The notes: a model not told the origin generated them from the letters alone. Positions 1 to 7,512 are shown, numbered from the stretch's first letter. The stretch: 7,850 nt of DNA from Candidatus Staskawiczbacteria bacterium (GCA_016866675.1 VGLO01000033.1:1-7850); one strand, 5' to 3'. Numbers and translations are program-made.

Positions 1-271
1 CTGTCCATGTTATTCCTTTTCGGTTATTTCTCCATACATCCATTTTATCTATATTATCAAATAATGTTCCTTCAACTTTTCCTTTTAGTTCAGGGGGAAG
101 TTTTCCTGCTTTTCTGTATTTGTCAAAATATATCTTGAGTTTCCTATCCATTCCTCCCGGAAGGCTTGGGAAAGGGCCAGATGGCCGATGAACTCCGTGT
201 TCAGCAAGCCAGAAACACAGATGGCATTCCAGGAAGAGGTTTAGTTTTGATGGGGAGAGTTTGAGTGGCAT
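1..271 (-). CDS. Partial PD-(D/E)XK-family (RecB/Cas4-like) nuclease, N-terminal 90 residues
   Basis: Reading frame open from ATG (271-269) to the left edge with no stop, so only the N-terminus is present. It begins MPLKLSPSKLNLFLECHLCF and continues with a Gly/Pro-rich segment (PSGPFPSLPGGMD, about residues 30-42) and a basic, Lys-rich region (DRKLKIYFDKYRK, KLPPELKGKVEG). The opening LSPSKLNLFLEC-x-x-CFWL resembles the start of RecB/Cas4-like PD-(D/E)XK proteins, in which an S-x-L/I-x-x-(F/Y)-x-x-C element precedes the nuclease core; I recall close look-alikes in CPR/DPANN genomes. The catalytic residues would lie outside the window, so nuclease activity is not shown here. The ATG follows the hsdM stop by one base (TAACATG), implying translational coupling and membership in the same transcript. 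Bases 151-240 are about 56% GC against about 32% in 1-150. The family call rests on the N-terminal motif only. Confidence 0.7.
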   Translation of the reverse strand, partial: MPLKLSPSKLNLFLECHLCFWLAEHGVHRPSGPFPSLPGGMDRKLKIYFDKYRKAGKLPPELKGKVEGTLFDNIDKMDVWRNNRKGITWT

Positions 272-272
272 G

Positions 273-1820
273 TTAGATTATCTCTTTCAGATTTCTCAAA
301 CTCTCATTAATCTTTATTTGAGAAATCTCTATAATTTTGATTAATTCTTCAGGCTTAGGAATAACCTTTTCCTTAATATTGGGATTGACGGCTTTCAAAT
401 CATAGTTTTTGTTTTTTATTGCTTCTACATCAATAAACCAGCTATTCTCACTTATCTTGTCTTGTTCCTTATCAGAGCTAAGTCTTTTGAAAAAGTCATC
501 AAATTTATCTAAAGTAAAGGGTAGTTTTTTTCTAACTTTGATATTTGACATATCATAATACCAAACTTTCTTTGTCTGTTTTCCCTTTGTGAAGAATAGT
601 AGGTTAGTTTTAACACCTGCTCCCGCATTAACAAATACATTTTGAGGCAAACTTATCACACAAAATAAATCGCACTCTTCTAAGAGTTTTCTTTTTGTTT
701 GAACGAAGGCCGTTTCATTTGTTCTGAATAAAACTCCTTCATCAATTACCATTGCACAAGTTCCACCCTCTCTTAATTTGTCTATAATATGTTGTAAGAA
801 TAACACTTGCGTACTTCCAGTTTTATATGCAAACTTAGTTTTCGAGTCTTCTCCTTCACTTCCGCCGAACGGGGGATTTGTTAAGATATAGTCAAATTGT
901 CCTGGAGCCCCATGAAACAATTCAATATATGTGGGTCTTTCGCTTAATGTATTTTTAATTCCTATATGCGGAAAATCAATTCCATGCAAAGCAAGATTAG
1001 CTAAAGCTATAGGGAATGCGTCATCACTATCATCTAAACCCCATAAAGCATTATGTTTTAAGTAGTCAATTTCTGTTGCTGTTGGCTCTTGATTCATTAG
1101 ATAAACAAAGGTTTCTGCTAAAAATCCGCCTGTTCCACAGCAAGGATCATAAATTGTTGCATCTCTTCCCTTTACTTTTAATTTTGGCTGGATTGTTCTA
1201 ACCATTGCTCTTATGACTTCTCGTGGAGTGAAAAACTGCCCCCCATCATTATTTTTCTCCCCCATTTTTAGCAGCAGTCCTTCATAAATTTGGGATAATG
1301 GGAATTGATGAGTATCATCAATATTTTCAGATGTTAAATGTTGAATTTTATCTAATACATCTAAAAGGTTTCTTTCGCTTGCTAATTGGGTTTTTTCAAT
1401 TTTTCTAAAAATCTGCGAGATAATCTTTTGTTTTATGGTTGAATTATCTTTTTCAAAAGATTTCATCTTCGGTATTAAATCTTGGTTTACAAAATCCAAA
1501 AAATCTCCGAGTTTCCCTTTATCTTGAATCTCTTTTCTCTTTTTTCCTTCAGGGCTTCCCCAATCTCTCCACCTATAAGGGTATTTTAAAGAAGGTGTAA
1601 AAGATTTTCCTACTGCTTCGCATTGCATTTCTTCTTCTTGCTCTTTTTCGTCAAGAATTCTTAAAAACATCATCCAAGTAAGTTCAGGAATATACTGCAT
1701 TGCTCCTTTTGTCTTATCTCTTCGCATGATGTCGCAAATAGATTTAATATAAGAATTCATACTGGATTGGTCTGATAATATTCTTCCATTTCCGTTTTTG
1801 CCTTTAGATTTATTCATCAT
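273..1820 (-). CDS. hsdM: Type I restriction-modification DNA methyltransferase subunit HsdM
   Basis: Predicted N6-adenine methyltransferase subunit; with HsdS it methylates the target site and protects host DNA, and it is also a core part of the restriction complex. With the chosen start the protein is 515 residues, the usual HsdM size. An N-terminal helical HsdM_N-like region (about 22-165) is followed by the SAM-dependent methylase core: GQFFTPREV (about 194-202, motif X region), DPCCGTGGF (225-233, motif I, SAM binding) and NPPFGG (315-320, catalytic motif IV of the N6-adenine gamma class). The C-terminal helix PKPEELIKIIEISQIKINES fits the usual HsdS-contacting tail. The frame is open back to an ATG at 1844, but AGGTG at 1831-1827 favours one of three tandem ATGs at 1823, 1820 or 1817; 1820 gives 6 bases of spacing. 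The gene overlaps the DUF262 gene upstream and ends in TAA one base before the nuclease gene. It is separated from hsdS, its partner, by 2.1 kb. Confidence 0.96.
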   Translation of the reverse strand: MMNKSKGKNGNGRILSDQSSMNSYIKSICDIMRRDKTKGAMQYIPELTWMMFLRILDEKEQEEEMQCEAVGKSFTPSLKYPYRWRDWGSPEGKKRKEIQDKGKLGDFLDFVNQDLIPKMKSFEKDNSTIKQKIISQIFRKIEKTQLASERNLLDVLDKIQHLTSENIDDTHQFPLSQIYEGLLLKMGEKNNDGGQFFTPREVIRAMVRTIQPKLKVKGRDATIYDPCCGTGGFLAETFVYLMNQEPTATEIDYLKHNALWGLDDSDDAFPIALANLALHGIDFPHIGIKNTLSERPTYIELFHGAPGQFDYILTNPPFGGSEGEDSKTKFAYKTGSTQVLFLQHIIDKLREGGTCAMVIDEGVLFRTNETAFVQTKRKLLEECDLFCVISLPQNVFVNAGAGVKTNLLFFTKGKQTKKVWYYDMSNIKVRKKLPFTLDKFDDFFKRLSSDKEQDKISENSWFIDVEAIKNKNYDLKAVNPNIKEKVIPKPEELIKIIEISQIKINESLRNLKEII

Positions 1821-3918
1821 CATTTGCACCTGTAACATTATCAAATGCTTGTTTTATAATTTTTAAGGCATACTCGATTTCAGCTATATTTGAAATTTTA
1901 AGTTCAGTATCCCCATTGCCCCATTTTCCCATTTCTGAGATGTCCCTACATTTTCCAATTGGATCATTAACTTTATCAAATGGGATATTAATTCTTAAGC
2001 TAAGAGCTCTTTTCTGAGGAACAATATCGACAAAGTTTGTTATTGATTTATATGCAACATATAATTTTTGAGGTTCTTCTCTTACTGAAGAGTCAATATT
2101 AAGAATTCTTTTTCTTAATTCCTCAAATATGGGTCTCATTGGCTCTCCTTCTTGTAAATGCTTGTGGTCTTCAATTGTATAAGTTTGCTTTTCTGCCCCA
2201 GATTCTTCTTTTCTGTATTTGTCAAGAGTAGTTGCTTCTAACTTTGGATAAACCCAGATATTAATTGTCTGTTTAGAAATTTCCCCTGCTCTTTCTTTTA
2301 TTTTTTCTTCATTCCAGTTTTCTAAAGTTGCCAGAAGTCTGTTTAATCTTATTGGACTATCTTTAAATCCTATTGGAAGCCCATTTTTATCTTTAAGGTC
2401 TCTTTTTTCCTTAAATGGTTTATCTTGATATTCCGAATTATAACCTGTTAAAGTTAAATTTCCAATGGTGTGTAAATATGCTTTTTGGATTTCTTTCCAT
2501 TTTTCGCCTAATTCCTTTTTCCATTCCTCTGAAAGGTTTGGATTTTGAGGCATAATGTGTTCAATTGTGTAAGATTCAACATCAACTTTTTCTTTTCTTT
2601 CAAAATTTTCAAGTTTTCTTAGGATATAATTTCTATTCCTAAAATTATAAGTGTCTTTTATTACTAATTCTCTTTTGAATTCGTCATCATCTGGAAGTCT
2701 TCTATAAGAATCTTGTAGGACAATAAGTGCTTGTGTGCTTTCCAAATAATTCTCTTGGTCAATTTGCTTGTATAAAGTAGAAAATGTTTTGTTCAATGAA
2801 TTTGTTTGAACTCCACAAATAGCTCTTCTGAAAACATAGCTTTCAATTAATTTTAAGATTTTGATTAATTCATCTTTGGATATTTTTTCATTAACATAAT
2901 CTTTGTAAATACTTAGTATAAATGGATAAGAAACATCAACTTTTAATTCATTAATATCTAAAAATGCTTCTTTAATCTCGTTGTCTGGCTCTTTATCTAA
3001 TGCAACATTTACAAAATATTTAGAGTATTCAAAAACATCTTTTACTAATTCATTAATATCCTTGAATTTCTGCGAGTATTGTTTAAATTCTGTGTAAATT
3101 TCTTTAATTGTTGGGATTCTTCCGAGTTTTATTGTGAGATAATCCCTCATAAATCTATCAAATAATCCAGTATTTTCAGAATGTCCGAAACTTTTTTCCA
3201 TTGGATACCAATAATTTTGGTATAAGTCTTTTTGTCTTTGGTTCTCTAATCCCATAAGGATATAGTTTCTTACTAAATCAGCTTGAGTTAATTCTAAACC
3301 TGTGGAGTTTAAGCTTTCAAAAATTAATTGAGGGTTGTCTTTCTCTCTATCTAAAGAAACATCAATAATAATTAGTTTGGATATACCTTTGTATAGTGTG
3401 CTTAAATCTTCAGATGCAATTTTCTCTTTAAAGAATTGATAGTTTTCTTTTATTCTTAAAGAATCTTTATCAGAATGATCTAAATTATCCAATAATTTGA
3501 TATAAGATGTTTTATCTGTTTGAGTTAGGATTAGCTTATATTTTTCTTCTCCATCTTCTTGAGCATTTAATAAATAGTAACCTAATAGTTTTTCTGGGTT
3601 TATGTCTGTTTGAATATTATTCTTTTTTATGTGGTTGCAGAGTGCTAAAACCAATAATGAAAGTGTTGTTAATCTTTGCTGTCCGTCAATAACTAATAAT
3701 CTTGGAAGTGCAGAAACTTGGTATATTCCTTTTTCAACATAGACAATTGAGCCAACAAAATGCCCTGAAATGTTTTCATCCTTCCCAGCTTTTATTATGT
3801 CTTTCCATAACTGCTCACATTCCTTTATTTTCCAGCTGTATGTTCTTTGATAAATAGGAATAGTTAATTGCATAGGTCTATTCAAAAATCTTAAAAAATT
3901 GGTTTCTTTTGCTTCCAT
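1810..3918 (-). CDS. DUF262-DUF1524-DUF5655 protein, GmrSD-like (Type IV restriction family)
   Basis: A 702-residue protein with three recognisable parts. DUF262 (GmrS-like, nucleotide-using ParB/Srx-like fold), about 5-260: IPIYQRTYSW (20-29), the signature VIDGQQRLTTL (76-86) and FESLNSTGLELTQADLVRN (200-218). DUF1524 (GmrD-like, HNH-type nuclease), about 400-560: EHIMPQN (453-459) and HTIGNLTLTGYNSEYQDKPF (483-502), providing His454, His483 and Asn residues for a metal-dependent nuclease. A C-terminal DUF5655-like domain, about 592-697, has KSITNFVDIVPQKRALSLRI (624-643) and GKWGNGD (664-670). Characterised relatives such as GmrSD, BrxU and SspE are NTP-stimulated nucleases acting on, or alongside, modified DNA. 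All hallmark motifs are intact, so an active enzyme is likely; its DNA target is unknown. The start is fixed by GAGGT (3931-3927) 8 bases before the ATG, one base after the hsdS stop. It lies inside the Type I operon, between hsdS and hsdM, which is unusual. Confidence 0.93.
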   Translation of the reverse strand: MEAKETNFLRFLNRPMQLTIPIYQRTYSWKIKECEQLWKDIIKAGKDENISGHFVGSIVYVEKGIYQVSALPRLLVIDGQQRLTTLSLLVLALCNHIKKNNIQTDINPEKLLGYYLLNAQEDGEEKYKLILTQTDKTSYIKLLDNLDHSDKDSLRIKENYQFFKEKIASEDLSTLYKGISKLIIIDVSLDREKDNPQLIFESLNSTGLELTQADLVRNYILMGLENQRQKDLYQNYWYPMEKSFGHSENTGLFDRFMRDYLTIKLGRIPTIKEIYTEFKQYSQKFKDINELVKDVFEYSKYFVNVALDKEPDNEIKEAFLDINELKVDVSYPFILSIYKDYVNEKISKDELIKILKLIESYVFRRAICGVQTNSLNKTFSTLYKQIDQENYLESTQALIVLQDSYRRLPDDDEFKRELVIKDTYNFRNRNYILRKLENFERKEKVDVESYTIEHIMPQNPNLSEEWKKELGEKWKEIQKAYLHTIGNLTLTGYNSEYQDKPFKEKRDLKDKNGLPIGFKDSPIRLNRLLATLENWNEEKIKERAGEISKQTINIWVYPKLEATTLDKYRKEESGAEKQTYTIEDHKHLQEGEPMRPIFEELRKRILNIDSSVREEPQKLYVAYKSITNFVDIVPQKRALSLRINIPFDKVNDPIGKCRDISEMGKWGNGDTELKISNIAEIEYALKIIKQAFDNVTGANDDE
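1827..1831 (-). promoter_or_regulatory. Ribosome binding site for hsdM, inside the end of the DUF262 gene
   Basis: AGGTG on the minus strand lies 3, 6 and 9 bases before three consecutive ATG codons (1823, 1820, 1817). It sits within the last codons of the DUF262 gene, whose TAA (1812-1810) falls just after the third ATG. The layout implies reinitiation or coupling, and it argues against the more upstream ATG at 1844. Confidence 0.55.
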
Positions 3919-3919
3919 T

Positions 3920-5155
3920 TTATTTTACCTCAGGAATATCATATTTTCCAAACACTTCGTTTAATAAAGATGTTGGTAGGAGAGAGATGGCGGAGAGTTT
4001 TTTGTTTATCATTTCGTTTATTTTATGGATTTCATCATTCGATTTTTCAATTTTTCTTAGTAATTTTATTTGCTCTTCCTTTGATTCAGGATATAAAATC
4101 TCATATTCTTCAATAAACTCTTTTGGCACTCTTTGTTGCCCAACAGCCCCGGTAAAATGTGATTTTGCTTCCCCTATAAAGCTTCCTTCTCTAACATAAT
4201 ATAATAACAGTTCAGGAAGTATTTTTGAATTTGCTTTTAATACATGAAATTCAGTAGTTCCAAACCCAAATCCATTAATAAGATTTTTTGCAATAGCACT
4301 TTTTTTATTCTGCATACAAGGAGTTATTTTTGCAAATAAAACATCATTTTCTTCAAAATAAGTATAACCTTTTTTTATTTTTCCAAATGGTTTAACTTGA
4401 GGAAGATCAATTATTCCTTTTTCTTGATTTACTGATTCCATAGGAATAAAAGAAGTTTCTGTTTCATCTGAATATTTTAATTCAGGTTTTCTTGGATTAA
4501 CTGAACAAAGAGTTTTTATTTTGTCTTTCTTATAATTTGGATTATTAAAAACTGCTTTTAATATACTTTCAGAAAAAATCTCACTCGCCCCCTTCTCCTT
4601 CTCCGCTTCCGTCTTCATTATTTCAATCTGTGCCATCTGGGCATCAAGCTTTGAGACGATTTGCTTAATATCTTCTTTACTAGGAACGAGAATTTTTACA
4701 GTAGCTAAAATATCTTTATTAAGACAACTACCTTTTGCAGCAGTATTGGAATAGTCGAAAAAATTGATTTTATCCAGATAATAAAATAAAAATTTATTTG
4801 TTAAATTACTTTCAGGTTTTATTTCTAGTGCTGCAATTGCTTCATTAGTATAAAGATCTTGTCCTGCAATTCCTTTTTTTCCAAGACTTAGTTTAAAGCA
4901 AACAAGAACTGTTCCTTTTTTTACTAATTTAGCATTAGAATACCTTATTCCATCATCAGTTATTCTTTCTCTAGTATCGTTAATAATTGTTCCATTTAAA
5001 TCGCTTACAGAAACCCACAAATTTGAACCCTTGAAATATTCTGAATTTCCTCTTGAAGGAGTGCCTCCAATTTTAATATCACATTCTTTACCAAGTGTGC
5101 TCCACTTCCACCCTTCAGGCAATTTTTCCTTTAAAACTAATTCTTGTTTCATCAT
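3920..5155 (-). CDS. hsdS: Type I restriction-modification specificity subunit HsdS
   Basis: DNA-recognition subunit that sets the bipartite target of the Type I enzyme and docks HsdM. At 411 residues it is full length, with the standard two-target-domain layout. TRD1 is about 14-157, starting LPEGWKWSTLGKECDIKIGG and containing GGTPSR (30-35) and NLWVSVSDLNG (45-55). A conserved helical spacer, about 158-203, carries IVSKLDAQMAQIEIMKTEAE. TRD2 is about 211-357, with FIPMESVN (236-243), ENDVLFAKITPC (269-280) and GQQRVPKEF (339-347). A second long helix (about 358-400) ends in LLPTSLLNEVFGKYD, as is usual. The exact target cannot be read from the sequence. The ATG overlaps the hsdR stop (ATGA, 5155-5152) and is preceded by a strong AGGAGGT; a second ATG follows directly at 5152. 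The spacer helix is encoded by much more GC-rich DNA than either TRD, suggesting cassette exchange of the TRDs. Confidence 0.96.
   Translation of the reverse strand: MMKQELVLKEKLPEGWKWSTLGKECDIKIGGTPSRGNSEYFKGSNLWVSVSDLNGTIINDTRERITDDGIRYSNAKLVKKGTVLVCFKLSLGKKGIAGQDLYTNEAIAALEIKPESNLTNKFLFYYLDKINFFDYSNTAAKGSCLNKDILATVKILVPSKEDIKQIVSKLDAQMAQIEIMKTEAEKEKGASEIFSESILKAVFNNPNYKKDKIKTLCSVNPRKPELKYSDETETSFIPMESVNQEKGIIDLPQVKPFGKIKKGYTYFEENDVLFAKITPCMQNKKSAIAKNLINGFGFGTTEFHVLKANSKILPELLLYYVREGSFIGEAKSHFTGAVGQQRVPKEFIEEYEILYPESKEEQIKLLRKIEKSNDEIHKINEMINKKLSAISLLPTSLLNEVFGKYDIPEVK
3927..3931 (-). promoter_or_regulatory. Ribosome binding site for the DUF262 gene
   Basis: GAGGT on the minus strand, 8 bases before the ATG at 3918-3916 and formed by the final codons of hsdS (which ends TAA at 3922-3920). 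It supports this start and coupling to hsdS translation. Confidence 0.6.
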
Positions 5156-7512
5156 GCGACTAACAACCTCCTCTTAACTTCAAGGATTGCTTTGGTTGCA
5201 ATCATGACTTTTGCCAATGCTTTAACTCCGCCTGCTCGTTTTATCTCGGAAATTTCAAAAACATGCGGGTTTTCAAGCTCTTCAATTCCATTTTCCTTAA
5301 ACTGCTTTGCAAGTGCAGAAACTACTTTTGAACTATCTGAAGGCAAGGACATAAGCCAATCTTTATTTTTGTAATTAAAGGCAAAAACTCTTTGCTCTCT
5401 GGTTTTTGGATTAACTCCAAAGCCAACATTTGCCAAGAAATCAAATAAATCGCAATCATCTAAGTTTAATAAATGTCTAATCAGATTAGCTCCATCTAAT
5501 CCGCCGGGAAGTGCTTCAATAAGATGGTTTCTTTCATCTGGCTTAACCCACATTTCTCTAAGTAAATCAATATTTTCAACTTTTAAAACTAAACTTTCAG
5601 CTAATTTTCTACGATATTCTTCGAGTGTAATTGGCTTTTCTTTTTTAGTCAATTCATCACGCATTAAAATAAATGTTCCCTCGTCTTTAATCTTAACTTC
5701 AAATCCTTTAACCTTGACTATTTTTTCTTTTTCATCTGTTGTTGGTTTTGAAGGAGTATCTTTTGGCTTTGTTACTTTTGATAAAAATTCTTTTCCAAAT
5801 AAACGAGTTGCATTAGTATAATCATAAATTCTGAACATATATTTTCCGTATATTTCATCTTCTACAATTCTTGTCCCTCTTCCGACCATTTGATAAAATG
5901 TTATTGGAGAAGAAACATAAGCAAAGAAAACAACATTCTGAATACAAGGAATATCAACACCTGTAGAAAGAAGATCAACAGTTGTCGCAATAAAATGAGA
6001 GTGCTTACTATCGCGCATATTACTTAGCATATGTTCATGCTTTTCATCTGAACCTTCATCAAAGGTTTTTGCAGTAAATTTGAAAGCAAACTTATCACAC
6101 TTAGGCAGTTTCATTTCAGCATAAAGATTATTTAATTCGTTTGCAACATCTTCAGCATGTTTGTCATTTGCACAAAAAATAATTGTTTTTTGCTTTATTC
6201 CGCCTGTTTTTTCAAATTGAGAAAGCAAATCCTTACACATTGCCTTTCTTCGATCTGGTAAAATTAGTTTTTTATCGTAGCTTTCTTTTCCGTACAATTC
6301 TTTAATTTCATGACTTCTCAGAAGCTTGCCTGTTTTAGCGTCTGTTGCTTCCCTATCAATTAATTCTTCCTTGCTTATCCAATCGTCATCAATTCCTGCT
6401 TTTCTTCTTACAATCTCGCAAGCAGCCAAATAACCATCTTCCCAACCTTGAATATAAGGATATTCATAAACTGGCTCTCCAAAATACTTCAAATTATTTG
6501 CACTTATTTCTTCATCTCTTGTTTTATCTTTAGATTCCTCGCCGATAATTTTACGAGGCGTAGCAGTCAAACCTATTTGAACAGCATCAGGATTGTTTGT
6601 TAAAACCAAGCTCCATTTATTCCAAGCACTTCTGTGACACTCATCTATAATTATGTGACTAAAATAGTTTTTTGGAAATGTTTTCAAGAAATATCCTTCG
6701 TCGCCTTCTTCGTCTAATCCTAAAGATTGGTATGTTGCAACAAGAAGCCTTGCATTTTGCCACTTCGAGTTTTTAGAAAATTGAACAGCGTTATCTCCAA
6801 AAATTGAGAATAAACTTCCATACCCTTGCCTTTTCAATTCGTTTCTATCGCAGACAAACAACGCTCTTTTAAGTTGTCCAGCTTTCTCTAATTTATGCAA
6901 TAATTGGACAGCAATTCTTGTTTTTCCTGAACCTGTTGCAAGTGAGAGCAAAACACGATTCCAACCTTTCTTTTGAGATGCAACTTTTTCAAGTGTTGCT
7001 CTTATAGCAGCATCCTGATAGTATCTTCTTTCTGATTGTCCACCTTGATATGGTATAAGTAGGGCCTTTGAATTTTCATTAACTGTAGAAAAGCCCTTAT
7101 TCTTCTCATATAGACTTCTCAGTCGATCTGGTGTTGGAAAGTTTTCAAGAGGAAGTTCTTCGGTAACCTTGCCTATAGAAGTATCAAAAGAGGTAAATAA
7201 ATGCCCGTTAGTTGAAAAAACAAAAGGCACGTTTAATCGTTTAGCATATTCTTTTGCCTGCCCTAAACCAAGCGTTGCGTGTTCGTCCTCTTTTTTTGCT
7301 TCGAGAACCGCAATAGCAAGAGGATTTTCTTCTGCCTTTGCAGGCAAACATAAAAGATAATCAGCTCTACCCTCTTTTCTTTTGGTCTTACCATTGATAA
7401 GCTCTATTGCTCCGGCGGACTTTTCCCTTCTAATCAAATCCTCTTTCCATCCAACATTATGGATTTTAGGATCAATGAGTTTTTTTCGTGTATCTGCTTC
7501 GTTCATTTCCAT
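5152..7512 (-). CDS. hsdR: Type I restriction endonuclease subunit HsdR (EcoAI/EcoEI-like)
   Basis: Motor and nuclease subunit that, bound to HsdM-HsdS, translocates unmodified DNA using ATP and cleaves it. From the ATG at 7512 it has 786 residues, normal for the shorter EcoAI/EcoEI branch. An N-terminal nuclease domain shows Asp51, then Glu71-Ala-Lys73 in AIAVLEAKKE (PD-(D/E)XK). The SF2 helicase core follows: Walker A ATGSGKT (192-198), DECH box (290-293), TATPR motif III (316-320), STGVDIP (516-522) and QMVGRGTR motif VI (541-548). Residues from about 600 match the EcoEI-type C-terminal region that contacts HsdM-HsdS. The frame can be extended five codons to a TTG at 7527, but GAGTGG (7525-7520) lies 7 bases before the ATG at 7512; a further ATG lies at 7506. 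The gene is first in the operon and ends TGA, overlapping hsdS by four bases. No motif is missing and no frameshift is visible. Confidence 0.96.
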   Translation of the reverse strand: MEMNEADTRKKLIDPKIHNVGWKEDLIRREKSAGAIELINGKTKRKEGRADYLLCLPAKAEENPLAIAVLEAKKEDEHATLGLGQAKEYAKRLNVPFVFSTNGHLFTSFDTSIGKVTEELPLENFPTPDRLRSLYEKNKGFSTVNENSKALLIPYQGGQSERRYYQDAAIRATLEKVASQKKGWNRVLLSLATGSGKTRIAVQLLHKLEKAGQLKRALFVCDRNELKRQGYGSLFSIFGDNAVQFSKNSKWQNARLLVATYQSLGLDEEGDEGYFLKTFPKNYFSHIIIDECHRSAWNKWSLVLTNNPDAVQIGLTATPRKIIGEESKDKTRDEEISANNLKYFGEPVYEYPYIQGWEDGYLAACEIVRRKAGIDDDWISKEELIDREATDAKTGKLLRSHEIKELYGKESYDKKLILPDRRKAMCKDLLSQFEKTGGIKQKTIIFCANDKHAEDVANELNNLYAEMKLPKCDKFAFKFTAKTFDEGSDEKHEHMLSNMRDSKHSHFIATTVDLLSTGVDIPCIQNVVFFAYVSSPITFYQMVGRGTRIVEDEIYGKYMFRIYDYTNATRLFGKEFLSKVTKPKDTPSKPTTDEKEKIVKVKGFEVKIKDEGTFILMRDELTKKEKPITLEEYRRKLAESLVLKVENIDLLREMWVKPDERNHLIEALPGGLDGANLIRHLLNLDDCDLFDFLANVGFGVNPKTREQRVFAFNYKNKDWLMSLPSDSSKVVSALAKQFKENGIEELENPHVFEISEIKRAGGVKALAKVMIATKAILEVKRRLLVA
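5166..5172 (-). promoter_or_regulatory. Strong Shine-Dalgarno site for hsdS
   Basis: AGGAGGT on the minus strand lies within the last codons of hsdR, 10 bases before the ATG at 5155. It is the best ribosome binding site in the window. It shows that this organism uses anti-Shine-Dalgarno pairing and suggests hsdS is translated efficiently despite overlapping hsdR. Confidence 0.7.

Noticed and set aside
1016..1201. Short plus-strand open frames, such as 1016-1201, 3507-3692, 3909-4199, 5144-5374, 6345-6533, 7169-7360 and 7382-7675.
   Set aside because: They lie opposite conserved, motif-bearing genes, have no supporting ribosome sites and encode no recognisable domain; they are antisense shadows.
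1821..1844. The upstream ATG at 1844 as the hsdM start.
   Set aside because: It has no ribosome site, lies deeper inside the DUF262 gene, and adds residues outside the usual HsdM start; AGGTG before the ATG cluster at 1823-1815 is better.
109..2225. An exact 18-base repeat, CTTTTCTGTATTTGTCAA, at 109-126 (nuclease gene) and 2208-2225 (DUF262 gene).
   Set aside because: Both copies encode the same residues DKYRK in the same frame in unrelated proteins, and no similarity extends beyond the ends. A coincidence of peptide and AT-biased codon use is enough.
334..2871. A shorter shared string, ATTTTGATTAATTC, near 334 and near 2858.
   Set aside because: Both encode ELIKI in helical, Lys/Ile-rich regions of AT-rich genes; there is no further match.
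4307..4926. Several 7-base T runs inside hsdS (near 4310, 4370, 4873 and 4916) and others in hsdR and hsdM, considered as phase-variation tracts.
   Set aside because: None exceeds 7 bases, they are frequent throughout this AT-rich sequence, and every frame is intact.
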